Source: Neoceratodus forsteri (Eukaryota > Chordata > Ceratodontiformes > Ceratodontidae). From it: a stretch of DNA of 64,000 nt. Below the pieces are notes generated by a model. The model was given only the letters and a program-made list of their open reading frames with translations, was not told the origin of the DNA and did no database searches. Shown here piece by piece: positions 1-11,975 of this stretch; the stretch's first letter is position 1; each line of letters opens with the position of its first letter. The stretch lies in the NCBI GenBank assembly GCA_016271365.2, contig CM057454.1, positions 701,607,501 through 701,671,500 on the forward strand, in the 5' to 3' direction. The translations under genes were made by a program, and so were the position numbers.

Positions 1-1013
1 GTGATAGTGGTTCTCCCCATCCTCTGATCACCAGCCCCTAGTGTAAAAGTATAATCTCTGGTGGTAGTTCCTCCCACCCTGTGATTGGCAGCCAAAAATA
101 AAAGTATAAGCCCTGATGCTAGTGGTCCCCCCAGGTCACTGGCCCCGTGTCAAAGTATAATCCCTGGTGCGAGTGGTCCCCCCAGCCTCTGATCACCAGT
201 CTCAAGCGTAAAAGTATAATACCTGGTGCTAGTGGTACCCCCTCCCCCCAACTCTCAGCTGGGAATTAAAAAACAAATCATTTCTGGCATCCAGTTGTCC
301 TCCATCCCATGGAACCGGCACCCACCCTCACCTTATCTGTATCCACAGTGCTGCAGATGCCTACGGTGACTTACACAGCCCTACTCACACCTCCTCGGCT
401 GGCCTTCATATGTCCAGGAAGGGAGCATGCCTCATATGTATGGGAGTGTAACCCTGTCCTGTAAATATAAGGCACGCTCCCTGTCTGGGCATCAGGTGGC
501 CAGCTGAGGAGGTGTGAAGAGAGCTATAGCAGCCACTATAGACGCCCACGGCACCCCTGATACAGATTAGGTAAGTGGGGGGTGCCTGGTGATGTGGGCT
601 GTGGGAACCACTGAATGCCAGGGATGGTTTGTTTTTTAATTCCTAGCTGGTGATTGGGGGACAAGGGGACCACTAGCACCAGGGATTATACTTTTACACT
701 TGGGGCTGGTGATTGAAGGGTGGGGGGATCTACTAGTACAATGGATTATACTTTTACACTTCAGACTGACAGTCAGGTGGGAGGGAACCACTACCTCCAG
801 GAATAATATTATTTATGCTGGGGATAGCAATTTGGGGGGGTCACTAGCACCAGGGATATATTATTACACAGAACTAGCCAGTGAGTAGTGGGGAGGAACA
901 CTAGCACCAGGATTATTATTGTATAGAACAGGCCAGCGATTGGTGGTGAGGTGGGACCAATAGCACAAGGACAATGTACACATCTAGGACCGGGCAACTG
1001 GGGGGGGGGCAGC
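1..1013. repeat. Large foldback repeat with tandem ~58-bp units in both arms
   Basis: The left part carries repeated units around 'gtataatccctggtgctagtgg'-like text at about 49, 107, 158 and 214. The right part carries the reverse complement ('actagcaccagggattata') at about 670, 731, 790, 842, 899 and 959. The arms meet in an inverted repeat around position 451: cacacctcctcggctgg at 386-402 pairs with 500-516, and the gaattaaaaaac stretch at 266 pairs with 633-644. The left arm has fewer units than the right, so the element continues off the window start. No protein is visible. A foldback-type DNA transposon is the best guess; a rearranged satellite is the alternative. Confidence 0.75.
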
Positions 1014-1598
1014 ACTGCGTTAACCTGCCTTACTATCCATGCAAATGAGTGCATAATGGGCATGCAAATGGACTCTTAGTGCCTTGCATAACCAATGAGC
1101 TGATTTGCATGGGTGTCTTTGAATATTGCAAATAGTGCTCTGGCGCTATCAATTCAGACTGTGTACTTCAGGAGTCCTCTTGGGACAGCTCTAAGTGGCT
1201 TAGTGCAGGGCCCTATATTCAGTCAAATTATGCTGGTGTGCTGTTTGACTAGATATAGCACCTTTGGGCACCTGGACAATTGCAAGGTGCAGTGCAAATT
1301 TTGATGTTCTGCTTTGTGAATATTTGAAGATCAGGCCCCTGATGTTTTTGTGTATGTGTTTGTGGTATTTAATTATGTATTTATTTATCTGTTTATTTAT
1401 TCATTTAAAATTGGTAACTGGGAAAGGCACACCAAGCCAAGACTTGTTTCCAGGTGTGACCCTAGTGGAAGAGTACAGGGTATAAAGTACAGACTGCAGA
1501 AACAAATATAGACTGAAAAGGTACACTTACATGCAACATTAAGTAGACAAACTGTTGAAGACTATTAAATCTAAATGGTAACTACAGCACCATGGTAA
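1014..1598. other. No gene seen; SINE-like tail at 1375-1495
   Basis: There are no supported ORFs. The stretch from about 1375 (tttatttat-type repeats, then cacaccaagccaagacttgtttccaggtg) resembles, in the same orientation, the end of the SINE at 59255-59455 and the stretch at 12070-12180. It may be a 5'-truncated minus-strand copy of the same SINE tail. Confidence 0.4.
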
Positions 1599-1605
1599 TT
1601 TCAGG

Positions 1606-2949
1606 TTGATATCCATTCTTCCCCCTCTCTCCACAGCTCTTGAACAAATTCTGACTGATCAACTCTGTTACTACCTGGAGAAATACCAGTTACAATGTCC
1701 CCAGCAACATGGTTTCAAGAAAGGACACAGTACCACCACCACCCTACTTGAATTCACAAGCTACATCAACAATGCACTTGATGAAGGCCAACTCATTGGG
1801 GCAATTTATACTGACCTTATGAAAGTCTTTGATATGGTCAACCATGCATTGCTGGTTGACCAACTAACCAACATAGGGCTTTCAAAGGATGCCACATACT
1901 GTTTTTTAGCTACCTCAGTAACTGAACACAAGTGAATATTGGTGATGTCCTCTCTAACATGCAACCTCTCCGCTCTGGTGTTCCCAAGGATCCATTCTGG
2001 ATCCCCTCCTTGTCAGCATCTTTCTAAACAAACTGTTCCTCCAATGAGTTGTTTTAGCATTTCTGACTGAGGTGCATAAGTTTTGCTGGATCCAGCACAA
2101 AGCCCTGTGCAAACTGTTTCTTTAGATATAAAACTCAGTTTTGCATTGCATTGTGACTCGACCGCTGATGCATTCCAACTGATTGGCAAAAACATTTACA
2201 AACATTGCTCTGGAGCTGGTTAAACATTGAAAAGCAATGCAGTATGAGTTGCTAATTCATTGCCAACTGTGAAAAACAATGCTAAACCAACTCATTGGTG
2301 GAACAGTTTAATGTGACTTGTACTGTACATGCAGTTCTGACCCCTTTCTTCTTGAAAACCAGCTACAAAGCAGTTTCTTGCAGGTCGAGGCTTGGTTCCA
2401 TAAACATAAGCTCATTCTGAACTACAAGAAAACAAAAACAATGATTTTCAACATCACTCACAGCAAATATACTGTAAATCCCACTAATAGAAACTGCTCA
2501 GGCTTTGCACTGGAATAGATACATCAGTTTAGATATCTCGGGGTGACCTTAAATAGCACATTATCATATACCCAACATATAGACTATGTCGCCAAGACTG
2601 TGAATACTCAAATTGGGCTGCTGCACAGACCCGAACATTGTCTAACTACTGAAGCTCTCAATCTGGCAATCCAAAGTTTGGTACTCTCATCATTCACTAT
2701 GGGCTTGTGATATATGGATCTGCCACTGACACAGCCCTGCGTCATGTCTCTCTTGCACTTAAAAGAGCCTGCCAACTCCTTACTGATGCTGTGCACCTCT
2801 CGCATACCTGTGATATTTATTCACAAGCTAACTGGCTCCAGCTAAAGGGCAAAATTACCTATCAAACCTGCCAGTTAGCTAAGAAAATTTCCCTTGGTCT
2901 AGTACCCCCTGGGGTTCAAAGGATCCTCAATCCACACTGCGCTTACTGA
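1606..2949 (+). pseudogene. Family-B LINE reverse transcriptase, broken
   Basis: This encoded the LINE ORF2 RT that primes cDNA synthesis at the target site. Visible blocks in order are RT fingers/palm at 1606-1935 (QHGFKKGHSTTTTLLEF; motif A as IYTDLMKVFDMV, where better copies read FIDLSKAFDTV), a post-RT part at 2318-2518 with the 'LNYKKTKTM' block, and the C-terminal part at 2707-2949 (RACQLLTDAVHLSHTCDIYSQANWLQL). The reading frame changes between blocks and the catalytic core is split by a foldback insertion at 2030-2309, which removes the YADD region. There is no endonuclease part and no start codon context, as expected for a 5'-truncated copy. It is certainly non-functional. Confidence 0.85.
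2030..2309. mobile_element. MITE-like foldback inserted in the LINE
   Basis: The termini are inverted: aaactgttcctccaatgagt at 2030-2049 matches the reverse complement of the end at 2290-2309 with one mismatch. Pairing continues inward (agcatt / aatgct). It is about 280 bp with no coding capacity, and it breaks the LINE RT frame. I did not find a clear target duplication. Confidence 0.65.
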
Positions 2950-3280
2950 TGGATTAGAAAATCTGAAAACCTTACCTTCCAAGTACTCTGATGTCGCACT
3001 TCTCTAGGCCTGCGATCATTCACTGTCAGAGCAGTCAATTGGCATAACTCACTTCATAGTGGTGACTCTGTCGCTGGTACCCTAGGCTCCTTCAGATGTA
3101 AGTTATAACTCCACCTAGTGGCCAGTACCACTTGTAACTGCTTCAATTAAACTGCTGCATGACCTCTGTGCACATCTCCCCCATCCACCACCCCTTTCCT
3201 ACACCTACCACTGCCTCTCATTGCCCTTTGTCAATCTTCTAATGCCTTCATCTCCTCTTCTTACATCTCCCCCTTCACCT

Positions 3281-3715
3281 AGGCACTCCCTTCTTACCTC
3301 TAGGAACTCCTGACCTACCCCTTTTCTCCTTCCAAATCTTGATACCCTGTTCTCTCTCTTTCTTCCCTTGACAAGGCCCTTGGGCTACTCTACTGTTACC
3401 CTCCCCTCACCACCCAGGCACTCCCTTCCTACTCCTATCCTTCAACCAAATCTTGACACCCAGTCCTCTCCCTATCTTTCCTTGACAAGGCCTCTGGGTT
3501 GCTCTGCTCTTATCTACACATCGAAAGTATGATATTTTATTACTAATAGTCTCCTTACTTATAGCTTTATTTACCATAGCCCAGTCATACATTGTAGAAT
3601 GCCTGTCAGCTTTTTATCATATGATATTATATTACTAGTAGTCTCCTTACTTCTAGGTTTATTTACCATAGCCCAGGGATAGATTGTACAATGCCTGTCA
3701 GCTTTTTATCATATT
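3281..3715 (+). repeat. Two imperfect tandem duplications in the LINE 3' UTR
   Basis: First, a pyrimidine-rich unit (aggcactccc ... cttgacaaggc) occurs at about 3281 and 3417. Second, a 92-bp unit beginning gatattttattac occurs at 3531 and 3623 and contains tttatttaccatagccca in both copies. They are local duplications inside the family-B 3' UTR. Confidence 0.7.
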
Positions 3716-3843
3716 AACTGTTTTGATCATGTATTGAAGTTTATTTTTTCTGTAACAAGACATGGAATCTATATAAAAGAGCTCCTAACTCACAGGTGTT
3801 AATCTGAGAATTAGATAAATTAAAAAATAAATAAATAAATTAT

Positions 3844-4484
3844 TAATGATATATAATTGTAACAATTCAATAAACATTATTGAGGATACATAAGAAAATA
3901 TAAAATAAGCAGTGGGACTGAAGAGGGTGCAAGTAAGCATCAACTCATATTACATTTGGGTGAAATAAATCCCTTCATGAGGCAATATATAGTAGGTACA
4001 CCTCAGCTAAGGGTGGAGTGGCAAAAGGTCAAAATGGGCTCAGAACAGGAACAGGAGGGAACAAATGAATTTTTAGGAGATATTTGAGGGAGAGGTAAGA
4101 TGAAGACTTACAGAGCTGGGGAAACAGCTTGTTCTTTAGGAAGGGGAGCCAGGAGAAGAAAGTTGTTTGCTTAGTAGAAGATTTGAAATGGGAAATAAAA
4201 GTTATGGGAGTCAATAGAACAGAGGGAAGACAGTAAGGGGATGAAGAAACAGACAAGAGGAGAGATAAGGAGGGAGAGAGGGAAAATAGTATTTACAGAG
4301 AAAGGAAGCATGGTGTGAGAGACAGTATGAGGCAACAGGATTGAGGAGACATTAATGAAGAGGGAGCAATGACAGTTTTCGAAGGGGAATTAGAGGCAAA
4401 GTGGCAGAAGGTATGGAAAACAGTGTCCAGTGTGGTGAGAGGAGGAGAATTAGGGGTGACGTTATAGACCCCAAGAAAAAAGGT
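3844..4484. other. No gene seen; purine-rich tract
   Basis: The stretch at about 4020-4470 is strongly purine-rich (gagg/gaag runs) on the plus strand. The open frames there look like composition artefacts. The left part is AT-rich and unidentified. Confidence 0.5.
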
Positions 4485-5215
4485 CTTGCCAAACAAATCT
4501 GGTTGACTTCTTCAACTAGGTCACCAGAGCAGCCAATAAGAGACAGGCAGTCAATGTTGTATACTTGTAGTTCAACAAGGCCTTTGACTCAGTTCCCTAT
4601 AAGAAGTTGGTAAAACAAATGAGGGGCCAATGGGTGGAATAAAAATTGATGACTTGGATAGAGAACTGGCTACAGGGAAGAACACAAAGGATAGTAGTAA
4701 ATAGGGAGTTTAAAAAAGAAAGGGACGTAACAATTGGAGTACCACAAGGTTCTGTGCTGTGCCCATTCCTTTTCATTGTGTTTATTTCTGACATAGGGGA
4801 TGTCATCAGGGGAAGTATCTGCCTCTTTAGAGACAACACAGAGATCTGCACAATGGTAGACACAGAGGAAGGGAAAAGGGAACTTGGAGGATCTGGGTAG
4901 ATTGGATAGCTGGTCAAAGATATAGTAGCTGAGCTTCAACACAAAAAAATACATGATGATGCACATTGGGAAGAGGAACCCAAGAGCGCAATATGAAATG
5001 GTGAGGTGGTACTGGTCAGCACCAATAAAAATAAGACCAAGTGGTCATGAAAACAGAGAACATGAAAACAACAGCTCACTGTAATAGAGCTTTACATAAG
5101 GCAAACAGGATGCTGGGATGCAAAGGAAGGGAGATCAGCAGCAAAAGGTGGGAAATGATCCTCCCAAAGTACAGTTCACTGGTATGACCTCATTTGGAAC
5201 ACTACTCAAGGCTGT
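4485..5215 (+). mobile_element. CR1 LINE fragment (RT core)
   Basis: The fragment begins within the CR1 RT: the text corresponds to the 'CQTNL.DFF' block of the CR1 copy at 22908-24338. It continues through a degraded motif A (FNKAFDSVPYKKLV), the thumb entry WLQGRTQRIVVN, motif B (IGVPQGSVLCPFLF) and motif C as CLFRDNTEIC, where the intact copy has CLFADDTK. It ends near 5215 in the post-RT region. Several frameshifts are needed, the 3' end is missing, and it is inactive. Confidence 0.85.
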
Positions 5216-5234
5216 AAACTGGCCGACCCTGTGG

Positions 5235-5465
5235 TACAGTGTCCCTAGGCACTGTTTTTCTGTTGCCCTCAGTGTTTGTAGCATGGTTGCTCAGTAGAAG
5301 AAAGTGGGTAGTATTGCCCCATTGCTAATCACCTTCCTGGTTTTCTTGTTCAAAATGAGGTTTAGCCTATAGAGGAGGCCCAGTTTTTGGTTTACCACCT
5401 TTGTCAGGTGGTCAATGTGCTTCCTGAAAGAGACCTCCTGGCCTAGTCATATGGCGTTAGTTAGA
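5235..5465 (-). pseudogene. LINE ORF2 C-terminal fragment, minus strand
   Basis: Reading the minus strand from about 5465 gives a block with SFRKHIDHLTKVVNQKLGLL followed by YRLN. This is the usual post-RT region of Jockey-superfamily LINEs (fixed-distance 'HI..L..KV...LG.LYR'). It is short, truncated at both ends, and sits between a CR1 fragment and the Tx1-type LINE. The parent family cannot be named. Confidence 0.6.
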
Positions 5466-5629
5466 AAAGGGGTGCATGGCCTCTAAGTTAGTGCAGAGTA
5501 GTTAGGTCAGGTAGACAGACTGTATGGGTATATGGGCTGCTTTCTGTCATAATTATCTATATAGGTATCTTTGTATCATCCATATATGTATCTATGTATG
5601 TTGTTTTAGTTTTTGTTGAATTTTGTTGA
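5466..5629. other. Short stretch without gene
   Basis: AT-rich with tatctatata/tatgtatc-like simple sequence. Nothing else is recognised; the Tx1-type LINE 5' UTR probably begins near its end. Confidence 0.4.
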
Positions 5630-5901
5630 CCCGGTAAGCCCACTGGGCCTAGAAGTCCCTTTTTCAGGGGTGACCGGAGGGAAGGGGGGGATACAGATGG
5701 TAAGCAACTGAAATTGAACCAGATTAAGCTGTTGGTGGTATTTTTAGGGAATGAGGGAAATTTGGCCAGGACACCAGGGAAATTCCCCTACTCTGCTTGC
5801 CAGAGGGCGCTGTGTCTTTCGTCTTCCCCTCAGTGTGTGAGGGATTTTCTTGGAGACAGGACGTGTGGGAGGCTGAGGAGCCGATCACCTCCTCAGCTCC
5901 C

Positions 5902-8123
5902 GATGGATGCAGTAGTCGAGTCGTTTGTTGGGGCTGTGGTGGATAATGATGAAGCAATGGATGGTGACACTTTACCTGCTGAGGCTGCTGTTTCGAGCGG
6001 TGTGTGTTTTGCGGTGGGTGAGTCGCTGTCGGAGGATGCAGTTGTGACTCTGCGTGTCCAGCTTGAGGAGTTGGAGCAACGACTGAACCTTTTGCTGCAG
6101 GAATTGCAGCATACATGATCAGAAAATTGTGGCACACCAGACCAGGAAAGGATGAGTCACCCTGCTACACCGGCTCCTTCGATGCAGACATCAGTTATGG
6201 ACCATGTGGAGATTTTGTCCCCTGTTTCTTTTGGTGCTCCAAGTGCGATCATTTCAGCATAGGGTGAGTCTACAACTACTTTGTCTGCTACTCTGTTTAC
6301 CCAGCCCCAGATTTGCAGCAGTGAGGCATCTGCTCCTGCTGGTAATGCGATTGGATCTGTGGGGACTTTTACAATAGGTCTAGCCCCGATGTCCAACCAT
6401 ACAAGGGGGGGGATTCATGCCACGATCCCTGCTGGAGGTATGACCCCTCCTTTCCAGACACCAGTTTTCTTTTCATCTGTACCTCTTTCCGATCACAACT
6501 TAAAAGCCCCAGCTACATGGGTGGAGACAGCCCTGGAAGCTGCAGGGTGGGTTAAATCCACAGATGGGAAATCTTGGGATGCAAATATGCCATCTGGAGA
6601 TGGTGTTACTCTTTCTTCTCCAGTTGCAGACACCGGATTTCCACCAGGACAATTGTCTAATGATGTTTCTGCTCCTGCTTCTCTTATTGCTAGTCCTGGC
6701 ATAATGGAGACCATTAGGCAGTTGGAAGATGAAGGTTTGTCGCTTTCCACTGACCCCCCCCCATTCTGAGGCCTCGTCTGAAGGCTTAGCACCTCAGCCA
6801 TTTATTGTTACAGTACCTGTGATTCCCGAGCCTGAAGCAAGCAAACCTTCATCTGTGTGGCATGACAGGGTAAATGAGAAGTTATTTCCTGCTACTTTTG
6901 GTTTATTAACTGAACACGCTGCTAGACATAATGCGGATGCGATTGAGTTTCGGGGTTCTATGGAAGATGTTCCCAATAGACTTTTTATTGGCCGGGAGTT
7001 GCTGAAAACAAGCATGAGGTTTGACGCATATGAAATATATGCTTTGATTCATATGCCTGGGGATACCACTTTTGATGTTAGTTTCAAGCATTCTGCAGGA
7101 TTGGACAGATTCTGGAAGCAATATTAGACTTTAAAAAGTACTCCTTTACGGAAACCTTTCCTAGCTATACCTTTAACGAAGCCAGTCACAAAGAAAATAA
7201 CTATACTGTTTAGGACTGAAGGGGTAAATGTTGCCAATATAACCTACTAGTTACAGCAGCACTGTACTGTAAAAGGCCCCCCTGACCCTATTCCTGATGA
7301 CGAACATCTTTGGACAGGGGGTTGGCGTTATTCAGTTGATTTACGTTTAGAAAATGGGTTAACCAAGCATCTACCTAATTGTTTCTTTTTGGGAAGAGAC
7401 AGGGGAGTTCTTTTTTATCCAGGGCAGCCAAGGGCCTGTTATAAATGTGGGGCTTTGGGGCACTTGAGTAATGTATGTGATCTGCAAAAGTGTGGGCTTT
7501 GTGGAGATTTAGGGCACATAGGGGCTCACTGTAGATGTCCCATGAGGTGCAATTTGTGTGATGAACAGGGGCACATGTTTCATTCCTGCTCTTGGGCCTC
7601 CCATAATCAGGCTGATCCTACCATTCGAGCTGAGCAAGATGTTTATCTTGCCAATGCACAAAAAGAGCATCAAAAAATGCAGGCCTTGCTTTTGCATCCT
7701 GATTTGCCAGTTCACGATTCCCACCTGTCTCCTTCTTCTTTAGTTATTACTGCAGAAGAAGTAATACAGGTTCCAGTGTCAGAGCATATGGATATTACAA
7801 CTCTGGTCCCACTCTCCCCTCCCATTGCTGGTGTACATACTGAACCTGGTATGAATCTCCCTTCCTCTCCTATGGTTCCTGATCATGGGGCGGTTGCATT
7901 GGTTTCTAAGACAGTCTTGGCCTCTGCTGTTCCTCAGGCCTGTGTGCCTATGGAGAAGCAGGAGACTCCTAGTATGCCCCCCCCGGGAGTTCAGTCTGAT
8001 ACTCCCTTTCGAAGAGTCACTCATTCTAGGTCTACCAAGACTGGCTCTTCCGTCCCTTCCTCTTGTTCTGAGCCTGAATTAGTAATTGCTGCTAATCCTT
8101 TTGCCCCCTTTACTGGATCATGA
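5902..8123 (+). pseudogene. Tx1-type LINE ORF1 protein with three zinc knuckles
   Basis: This is an RNA-binding structural protein of the LINE ribonucleoprotein. The likely start is the ATG at 5902 (MDAVVESF). A leucine-rich segment (VQLEELEQRLNLLLQEL) near residue 55 suggests a short coiled coil. In-frame stops occur at 6116-6118 and about 6262. The frame shifts in the C-run near 6760, and another stop lies at 7125-7127. The zinc-knuckle block at about 7435-7610 reads CYKCGALGHLSNVC, CGLCGDLGHIGAHC and CNLCDEQGHMFHSC, three intact CCHC motifs. A proline/serine-rich tail follows to 8123. The knuckles identify it; the rest is lineage-specific and low in complexity. Confidence 0.85.
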
Positions 8124-8289
8124 GGGAGATGATGATGGGATGGACTCAGACTTTTCCTCAGTTGCCTCCTCACTTCCAGATCCTACTCATGATACAGAGG
8201 TAAAAGATAAGCCGAAGCCTAAGAAATGGAAAAAAAGGAAATGACTTGAGTCTAGTCTTTGATTCTCCTCTTTTCCACTCTGGCACAGG

Positions 8290-11200
8290 GTTTTACTTAA
8301 CTCACTGTTAACGTTAACAGTATTAAATCCCCAGTTAAGACGACATCTTACTTTTGCCAGCCTTAGTGAGCATTCTGGTTCTATTATCTTATTACAAGAT
8401 ACCAGATTGGGCTCTCTGACAGATATAAGAGCAGCAGAAAAAGATTGGCGATGGGGTGCTTCTTATTGGTCTCTGGGAGAAGATGTATGTGATGGTTTAG
8501 GAGTTCTGTTTTTCTCTAGTCTTGCTATACAAGTATTGCAAATGTTAGACATTTTACCAGGTAGGGCTATGTTAATGGATATTATTGTATGTCATTGTGC
8601 ATATCGCCTTATAAATATTTATGCACCTCAAACTAAGGCTGACAGATCGGCCTTGTTTACTCGTATATCTCCATATTTACATACATCAAAACTGGTTTTG
8701 TGGGGTGGTGATTTTAATTGTGGATTAACAGCTAGAGATTGGGAATGTAAAACTCAAAAACTGTTTTGTGACACAATTGCTTTATTGTGAGTTTTGAATG
8801 CTAATAACTTACTGGACGATTATGATTTATTAAAGCAGTTGCCAGAGCATACCTTTTATAAGGGGAATATTTCTACTAGGATAGATTTCTGGTTTTTGTC
8901 TAGGAGACTTTCCTGTCTTGCAGTCATAGTCTTGCCACTGGAGACCTCTGACCATTTAGTTCTCAAATTGACCATTGGTGTTTTTCAAGAACTTGTACTG
9001 GGACGCGTCTATTGGAGACTAAATACATCCTTGTTACAAGCTGAGGATTTGTCCTCACAGATACATACTATTTTTAAGGTTAGTGCAAATATTGTCTTTT
9101 TGTATGATAGCCCGCTGGAACGGTGGGAAGACGCTAAACTTGATCTAAAACTGCTTTTTCTTCAGGTCTCCCAGAAAAAAGCTGAGAATTTTTATCTTAC
9201 TTATTTGGGTTATAGAGCCCAGTATTTGAAATTGCTGTCACAGGCATGTTCCTCACAGGGTACTAAGCATCAGCAGTTTTTAGATATTAAAACCAAAATG
9301 CTTGATTTTCTTAATACTCATGAGCAAAGGTATAGGCATCAGCAAAAATATGTTGTTGTAGGCACCCGTGAGCAGGTCAATCCCTTGGATCTTTCTGACC
9401 AGGAACGGCCACACCTATGTATGTCTGTTTTACAAAATTCGGATGGCTCATTAGTACATGATACTAGGGGTTTACGAAATATGGTGCAGTCCTATGTTAC
9501 TCAGACTTTCCAAAAACCTGACTCTGGTTTTTCCCTTTTTTTAAGTCATCTTGAAATTTCGTCATTATCAAATTTAGAAATTGATGCACTGGACTCTCCT
9601 GTTACTTTGGAGGAAATTAGCCAGGCTATATGCTATTTGTCTACACACACCAAACCAGGGATAGATGGCCTGCCAAACGAATTCTATAAAAAATATGTGG
9701 ATATTCTGGTACCTTGGCTACTTGTTATTTTTCAAGCTATTTGGGCAGAACACCGACTCTCCTCAAGTATGACAAATGGTGTACTATTTTTTTTTATATA
9801 AGAAAGGGAATCCTGCACTTTTACAAAATTAGAGACCTTTGAGTTTAACTTCTGACTATAACATTTTGGCTAACATCTTAAATTACCGTCTTTCTAAGCT
9901 TACCAATAAATTATTAATCCCCACACAATCCTGTGCTGTTCCTGGTAGAAACATCTCCCAGAATTTAATTTATGTTAGGGAATTAATTGATCAAGGTCTT
10001 CAGAATAAACTATCTGGATATTTGTTAAGTTTGGACCAGAAAAAGGCTTTTGATGCCTTACGTCATGATTATCTTTGGGCTGTTTTGGTTTATTATGGTA
10101 TTCCACCACATTTTATAGAATTACTGCAAACTCTTTATTCTTCAGCAAAAATAACACCTATGGTTAATGGGCATTTGGGTGTCCCGGTTCCTTATCAGGT
10201 TGGGGTTCATCAGGGCTGTCCTCTGAGCCCTTTGTTGTTTGTTTTTGGTTTAGACCCTTTATTGCGTTGTATTAATATGGATCAAAACATTGTGCTCATT
10301 GTTTCTTTAGATGGCTATTCCTTTTCTAAGGTTCGGGCTTATGCGGATGATTGTATTTGTTCTATGGCTGATCTTGACTCTGGGAGCCGAGTTCTTGTTT
10401 TTTTAAAATCAGTACAGGAGAGCACTGGGATTAAAATCAATACTGCTAAGTGTTCCATAATGCCTTTAGGTATAGTACCTAATATACAGATTTTCAATAT
10501 TCCGGTGGTTAATACTACCTTGAAGTTCCTGGGGATATTTTTTGGTTCCCCAGAGTCAATACAGAGTAATTGGGAATTGTTTTTTGATATGGCATTACGT
10601 ACCTCTCTCGAATTTTTCCATTACCATTCAATATGCATTCAAAAATGTTGAGTCTTTTTTTTTTCAGCTGGTGTGGGGCAGTCGTTTGAACCCAGTGAAG
10701 AGGGCACACACCTACAGACCCTGGAAGGAAGGTGGATTGGGTATGATAAATCCTATTGTTCATTTTTTTGGTAATTTTTTTTATAGTTTGATCAGGTCTA
10801 TGTCGTTGGAACATGATGAAATGGGTCGTATGTGTATGTCCATGTGGGGGTGACCTTTTTTAACAGCATGGGGACAGGGAAAGTGGCACCCTATGGATAA
10901 ATAACTGCCCTTGTATATTCAGTTAACTTTGAAGTATATTAGATTGTGGAAAGTGGAACATAGTTGGTTCGTTTCTCATGAGTGGAAAACCTTTTATACT
11001 TATGTGGTTTCCACTTGATATTTTGAGGACCCCCTTTTTTCTGTTCCTACTCATATTAATACAGTTTCATTATTAGAAAGTATAACAGAACCTAGAATCC
11101 CATAGAAAATGCAAGATGTAGTTTGGTTATGTGCACATCAAAAGCTTAACGTGAGGGCTAATCATAAGCATAAGCAGCTCAGTGATAGACTTTGTCAGGA

Positions 11201-11582
11201 ACCCTCCTGTCAGGGGCAGCCTGAAACAATGCAGCACTTATTTTTTGAGTGTTCCCTCGCTCTACCCTTTTGGTCTGCTCTGGCACATGGGTGGGGAGAA
11301 CCGCTTTTTGAAAATATTACTTATGACATTTTGGTTTTGGGGCAGATTCCTGCAGAATGGGGCAAATGGCACAAAAGTACAGTGTTTGTTTTATTGACTT
11401 GTCTTAAATGGCATATTTGGCAGGTTCGGTGTTTAAGAGTGCTGCAAAACAAAGTTTTACAATTGCAGGAAGTTTTTTGTCATCTCCAGAAAGAATTAGA
11501 TGCTCTCTATGCTTATGAATTCCATACGCTGGGAGACATTGTAGGTACTTTTCTTTGGAAGAATGTTACCTGGGTAGGATGA
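8290..11582 (+). pseudogene. Tx1-type LINE ORF2 (endonuclease-RT), broken
   Basis: This would cut the target and reverse transcribe the LINE RNA. The apurinic-type endonuclease spans about 8290-8990, with IYAPQTKADR, LWGGDFNCGL, RIDFWFLSRR and the SDHLVLKL end block. A linker follows, then the RT entry 'KPGIDGLPNEFYKKY' near 9650. RT continues at 9839-10651 with motif A LLSLDQKKAFDALRHDY, motif B GVHQGCPLSPLLF and motif C VRAYADDCICSM, so the catalytic aspartates are retained. The C-terminal part at 11109-11582 has a Cys/His block (CQEPSCQGQPETMQHLFFEC). The frame changes near 9800, 10640 and 10860, with stops at about 8788 and elsewhere. Confidence 0.9.
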
Positions 11583-11725
11583 TTTTTTTGATTATTCTTT
11601 TTTCTGGTTGATTTTTATATATATGTTTGTTTTCTGATTATATTGTTTTTTCTTCTCTTTTCTGTATGATGTTTTGGTGATTTATTTCATTTTTGTTGCC
11701 ATGGTTTTTGGTTTTCAATAAAAAT

Positions 11726-11943
11726 TTCCCCTACTCTTTTTTTGATAAGTGCCATGGGATCTTTAACATCCACCTAAACTGCCACCACTCCAGGCAGATG
11801 GGACATCAGTTTAACATCTCATTCAAAAGACAGCACCTCAGAAGTGTAACACCCCTCTCATGCTGCACTACAGTGTCAGTACTGGGATATTAACCCAAGT
11901 GCCAGATGTGGGAACTGAACCGACAGCCCTCTGATCTTTTAGC

Positions 11944-11975
<32 letters not shown>

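Larger units (their letters stand above)
1600..3843 (+). mobile_element. Family-B LINE remnant (Jockey superfamily, L2/CR1-related), 5'-truncated
   Basis: The element starts inside the reverse transcriptase (RT) domain and runs to a 3' tail of (aaat)n at about 3822-3843. The protein matches the better copies in this window at 57017-58562 and 63148-63651, for example the shared 'SILPPLS.AL' and 'QHGFKKGHSTTT' segments. The 3' UTR has a long pyrimidine-rich part with internal duplications, then a terminal hairpin-like segment with AAAGAGCTCC and a tail. It is interrupted by a MITE-like insertion at 2030-2309. The exact clade (L2, CR1 or a relative) cannot be decided by eye. Confidence 0.85.
5630..11722 (+). 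mobile_element. Tx1-type L1 LINE, near full length, broken
   Basis: Layout: 5' UTR about 5630-5901, ORF1 5902-8123, ORF2 about 8290-11582, a T-rich 3' UTR, and an aataaa signal at 11717-11722. ORF1 has three CCHC zinc knuckles and ORF2 ends in a cysteine-histidine block. Both are hallmarks of the Tx1 group of L1 elements known from amphibians and fish. Its length is close to a complete element. I found no target duplication. It is older than the L1 at 40698-46894, judging by its many more stops and frameshifts. Confidence 0.85.

Noticed and set aside
4029..4496. Minus-strand serine/proline-rich frames
   Set aside because: Result of a purine-rich tract on the plus strand; no family match.
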